Shown here piece after piece: positions 61,520-64,000 of a stretch of 64,000 nt of DNA. Origin of the DNA: JABDIY01 sp963803875 (GTDB taxonomy: Bacteria > Actinomycetota > Acidimicrobiia > Acidimicrobiales > SZUA-35); NCBI GenBank assembly GCA_963803875.1, contig CAWDOA010000013.1, positions 124,001 to 188,000 of the forward strand. The letters are read 5' to 3'. The translations under genes and the position numbers were made by a program. Under the pieces are notes generated by a model. It saw only the letters and a program-made list of their open reading frames with translations. It was not told the DNA's origin and made no database searches. Every line of letters begins with the position of its first letter. Positions within the stretch are counted from its first letter, which is position 1.

Positions 61520-62749
61520 TCAGAGCGGCAAGTCGCCGGTTGCGGTGCGGGTGCTGCCGTGATTCTTCCACGCTGCAATTGTTCGCTGCGCAATCCGCAT
61601 CTGGTGAACTTCGTCGGCTCCATCAGCGAAGCGGGCCCACCGCGCCTGTTGGTACATGTGGGCCAGCGGGGTGTCCGTGCTGTAGCCCAGTGCGCCGTGT
61701 ACCTGGATCGATCGATCGATGATCCGGTTGAGGGTGTTGGCGACGAAGTGTTTGGCCATCGACACCTCGCTCTTGAAGTCTTCGCCGGCATCGATCTTGG
61801 AAGCGGCGTGCAGGACCATCAGCTTGCACTGATACAGCTCCATGGTGGAATCTGCGATCATCCACTGAATACCCTGCTTCTCGGCCAGGATCGACCCGTG
61901 GCTGAAGCGGTCGAGTGAACGGTCCACCATCATGTCGAGCGCCGTTTCGGCCTGAGCGATCCAACGCATGCAGTGGGCCAAGCGGGCCGGTCCCAGCCGA
62001 TACTGACCCAGCAGATGGCCCTGACCGCGACCGCCGAGCATCTGAGATTCGTGGACCCTGAGATCCTCGATCAGGATTTCTGAATGGCCGGTGGATCCGT
62101 GCATCGTTTCGATCTGGCGTACCTCGGTCCAGCCGTCGCTGGGGATGTCGACGATGAATGCGGTGTTGGCGGCCCTTGGCTCGTCGGGGTGGTCTTCGGT
62201 GCGCACGACAAGGATGGCAAAGGCAGCCCGGTGGGCGTTGGAGATGAACCATTTGTGGCCATTGATCACCCACTCCTGACCGTCTTGATATGCCGTGGTG
62301 CGAATGAGGGTGGGATCCGACCCCGCCACTTCGGGTTCGGTCATGGCAAAACACGACGTCGTCCGTCCCTGGCACAGAGGTTTCAGATAGTGGTCGGCCT
62401 GCTCGGGTGTGGCCCAGTGCAGAAGGGTGTGCATGTTGCCCTCGTCAGGAGCCTGACAGTTCAGGACCCAAGGCCCGTAGTACGACTTCGCTGCTTCTGC
62501 TTGGACCATCGCCAATTCCACGTGACCAAGCCCCATACCGCCCCACTCATCGGGCATATGGGGTAACCACAGATTGGCCTGTCGGGCAGCCTTCCTCAGC
62601 CCGATGAGCGCCGCAACATAGGCCTTCTTGTCGCTGCTCCTCAGGGTGGTGAGCTCATCTTCTGCCGGGGCTACCACGGTCTGGATGAAGGTACGCACCC
62701 GTTGTCGGAGAGCGTTGGTTTCGGGTGGGAGCGTGAAATCGATGGCCAC
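61520..62749 (-). CDS. Acyl-CoA dehydrogenase family protein (ACAD10/11-like)
   Basis: A 409-residue FAD flavoprotein. The middle-domain motifs are CFAMTEPEVAGSDPT and EWVINGHKWFISNAHRA; the C-terminal helices have LGYSTDTPLAHMYQQARWARFADGADEVHQMRIAQ. The last block matches ACAD11-type enzymes, which act on long or hydroxylated acyl-CoAs. A catalytic Glu cannot be pinned by eye. A second FAD-linked partner is not adjacent. Confidence 0.9.
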   Translation of the reverse strand: MAIDFTLPPETNALRQRVRTFIQTVVAPAEDELTTLRSSDKKAYVAALIGLRKAARQANLWLPHMPDEWGGMGLGHVELAMVQAEAAKSYYGPWVLNCQAPDEGNMHTLLHWATPEQADHYLKPLCQGRTTSCFAMTEPEVAGSDPTLIRTTAYQDGQEWVINGHKWFISNAHRAAFAILVVRTEDHPDEPRAANTAFIVDIPSDGWTEVRQIETMHGSTGHSEILIEDLRVHESQMLGGRGQGHLLGQYRLGPARLAHCMRWIAQAETALDMMVDRSLDRFSHGSILAEKQGIQWMIADSTMELYQCKLMVLHAASKIDAGEDFKSEVSMAKHFVANTLNRIIDRSIQVHGALGYSTDTPLAHMYQQARWARFADGADEVHQMRIAQRTIAAWKNHGSTRTATGDLPL

Positions 62750-62832
62750 GGAGCGAAACTACCTCGGTCGCGAGCTCTCGCCGAATTGGTCCAGGTCCTC
62801 CAGTTGGTACCGACTTTGATCGATCATTGCTC

Positions 62833-63741
62833 ATGGCCAAATTCTTGGGAGTCCTCTGTACGCTCGCGGCCGCACTGTGCCTGGTGGGTGCGGTTGATGC
62901 TGCGGCGGCTCGGAACCTCACCAGCGGCGCCTTCGTTGAAGAACTGGGCGGTGCCGCACTCGAGGATCCGGAGGCGAGAGACGAAATCGCCGATGAGATC
63001 ATCGCATGGCTGGACGATCAGCCGGCCAGGGAGGCAGCGTTGCAGACAGCCTTTGGCGACGAATGGGAAGAACCGATGCGCGAGATCGCAGTGCTCGCCG
63101 TTCAAACACCGGAGTTCGAGACCGCCTACCTCGAGGCGGCCGAACAAGCACGTGACACCGACTCTGGGGAGAACTCTCAGGTGACGGTCGACCTTGGACC
63201 AACTGTCGCTGCGGTCAGGCCCCAACTGGATCCAAGCGTGTCAGCATCACTGGACCTGCTTCCCCCGGGGTTCTTCGCAGCAAGTGACACCATCGACACT
63301 GGCGACCTTGACCAAGTGGACGATTTCAATCAGGTCAGCCGTCAGGTTTTGGTTTGGGCGTCGCTCGGCGGGTTTGCGGCTGGTGTTCTGTCGATCGCGC
63401 TGTTTCGCTCGCCGCTGCCGCTGGCATGGGTTGGGGCCATCGCAGTCGGCTTGGCGTTGCTCCAGTTCGCCTTGTTGCGGGCGCTGAAGGCAGAGGGATC
63501 GGCCGACTACGACGGGGCTCTCGAGAGGATCGGTACCGAAACCGTGCTCGACTCGCTGGCGAGGTCGACACTGGTCCCTCTGATGATCGTCGGGGTCACC
63601 CTGTTTGTGATATCGCTCGTCACGAACAAGGCCATGGCATCCATTCGATCCAACGCTGAGTCAGCTGAGATGCCCACCGGTTCCGATACCGACTGGGCCG
63701 ACTCATCGGATTCGGACGGGTTCCCCCAGATCATCAGCTGA
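62833..63741 (+). CDS. Uncharacterised membrane protein
   Basis: A 302-residue protein from ATG 62833. Signal-like first helix (LGVLCTLAAALCLVGAVDA), an outside acidic domain of about 150 residues (EDPEARDEIADEIIAWLDDQPARE and repeated A/E-rich helices), then three membrane helices near 178-200, 203-220 and 252-270, and a short acidic tail. No family is recognised; the topology suggests an envelope-stress or sensor-type integral protein. Confidence 0.65.
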   Translation: MAKFLGVLCTLAAALCLVGAVDAAAARNLTSGAFVEELGGAALEDPEARDEIADEIIAWLDDQPAREAALQTAFGDEWEEPMREIAVLAVQTPEFETAYLEAAEQARDTDSGENSQVTVDLGPTVAAVRPQLDPSVSASLDLLPPGFFAASDTIDTGDLDQVDDFNQVSRQVLVWASLGGFAAGVLSIALFRSPLPLAWVGAIAVGLALLQFALLRALKAEGSADYDGALERIGTETVLDSLARSTLVPLMIVGVTLFVISLVTNKAMASIRSNAESAEMPTGSDTDWADSSDSDGFPQIIS

Positions 63742-63745
63742 GCAG

Positions 63746-64000
63746 CTAGCCGTTCGTAAGGATCACCTTGCCGGTGGTCTGCCGACCCTCGAGCATTCGG
63801 TGGGCTTGGGCAGCCTCGGCCATGGGGATTCGGGCACCGATTCGGACATCAAGCTTCCCTTGGCCGATCGATTCGAACACATCACCGCTGCGACCCAGCA
63901 ACTCGTCACGGGTTTCGATGTAGTGGAACAGACTGGGACGGGTGAGGAAGAGTGAAGGGGCAAGGTCGAGGGGCGAGATCGGGTCCACCGGACCCGACGC
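63746..64000 (-). CDS. Quinone oxidoreductase-like MDR protein, C-terminal fragment
   Basis: The last 84 residues of a zinc-independent MDR enzyme, running off the window at 64000 in frame. SLFLTRPSLFHYIETRDEL and the terminal PMAEAAQAHRMLEGRQTTGKVIL are diagnostic of NADPH:quinone reductases (QorA type). The N-terminus and cofactor motif lie beyond the window. Confidence 0.88.
   Translation of the reverse strand, partial: ASGPVDPISPLDLAPSLFLTRPSLFHYIETRDELLGRSGDVFESIGQGKLDVRIGARIPMAEAAQAHRMLEGRQTTGKVILTNG

Overview
The window is bacterial DNA of about 60% GC. It is densely packed with short intergenic gaps and many GTG/TTG starts, and several genes have a TANNNT box 7-9 nt before the start codon and no Shine-Dalgarno, the pattern of leaderless transcripts in Actinomycetota. 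The gene set (DUF3068/PorA-like protein, rph-rdgB-clpP, form I CO dehydrogenase, hyp genes, DmdA-like demethylase) would suit an environmental, perhaps marine, Acidimicrobiia-type actinomycete. That placement is inference; there is no rRNA gene here.

Layout. 1-10.1 kb is housekeeping: a partial DUF3068 gene, rph-rdgB-clpP, rpe, a TrmA-family RNA methylase, a secreted CAP/DUF4214 protein, engB, a C26 peptidase, tRNA-Arg(UCU), a VOC protein and a histone-deacetylase-fold amidohydrolase. 10.2-21.8 kb holds the [NiFe]-hydrogenase maturation set: hypA-hypB on the minus strand and hypF-C-D-E on the plus strand. They are separated by a BtrH-like gene, RidA, endonuclease III and a methyltransferase. 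Directly downstream of hypB is a redoxin gene with an in-frame UGA exactly at the catalytic cysteine of W-x-P-Y-C, followed by a hairpin that fits a bacterial SECIS. It is very probably a selenoprotein. No hydrogenase structural genes lie in the window.

21.9-35.1 kb is an aromatic catabolic island. It has two HAD proteins, two MhpD-family hydratases/decarboxylases, an IclR regulator, two XylE-like catechol 2,3-dioxygenases, a histidine phosphatase, a two-subunit PEP-synthase-like pair resembling phenylphosphate synthase/CreHI, a Rieske oxygenase, a 4-oxalocrotonate tautomerase and a flavin disulfide reductase. Read together they suggest a phosphorylate-oxidise-dephosphorylate route into meta-cleavage. 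The second half of the island is bracketed by two GC-rich repeat elements with the same terminal inverted repeats. 35.4-44.4 kb is a cox cluster on the minus strand (coxM-S-L, XdhC-YHS, coxD, a small membrane protein, coxG, coxE). CoxL carries AYACSFR, the form I (genuine CO dehydrogenase) signature, and a LysR gene diverges from coxM. With hyp, this points to use of CO and H2 as energy supplements.

45.2-54.7 kb is a self-contained hexitol/mannitol-type PTS: a two-domain dehydrogenase, a PfkB kinase, a membrane protein, enzyme I, an MtlR-like PRD regulator, EIIC, EIIB, an EIIA-HPr fusion and an unknown 100-residue protein. 54.8-64 kb contains an amidase, an isoprenylcysteine-methyltransferase-like protein, a DmdA-like demethylase, a divergent arsR/arsI pair with twin operators, a DddP-like M24 protein, class I fructose-bisphosphatase, an acyl-CoA dehydrogenase, a membrane protein and the end of a quinone oxidoreductase.

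Several otherwise well-conserved genes (hypF, ptsI, the PfkB kinase, one HAD gene, a DUF6958-like segment) each contain one or two small indels. The most economical explanation is residual sequencing error, but true frameshifts cannot be excluded from sequence alone.
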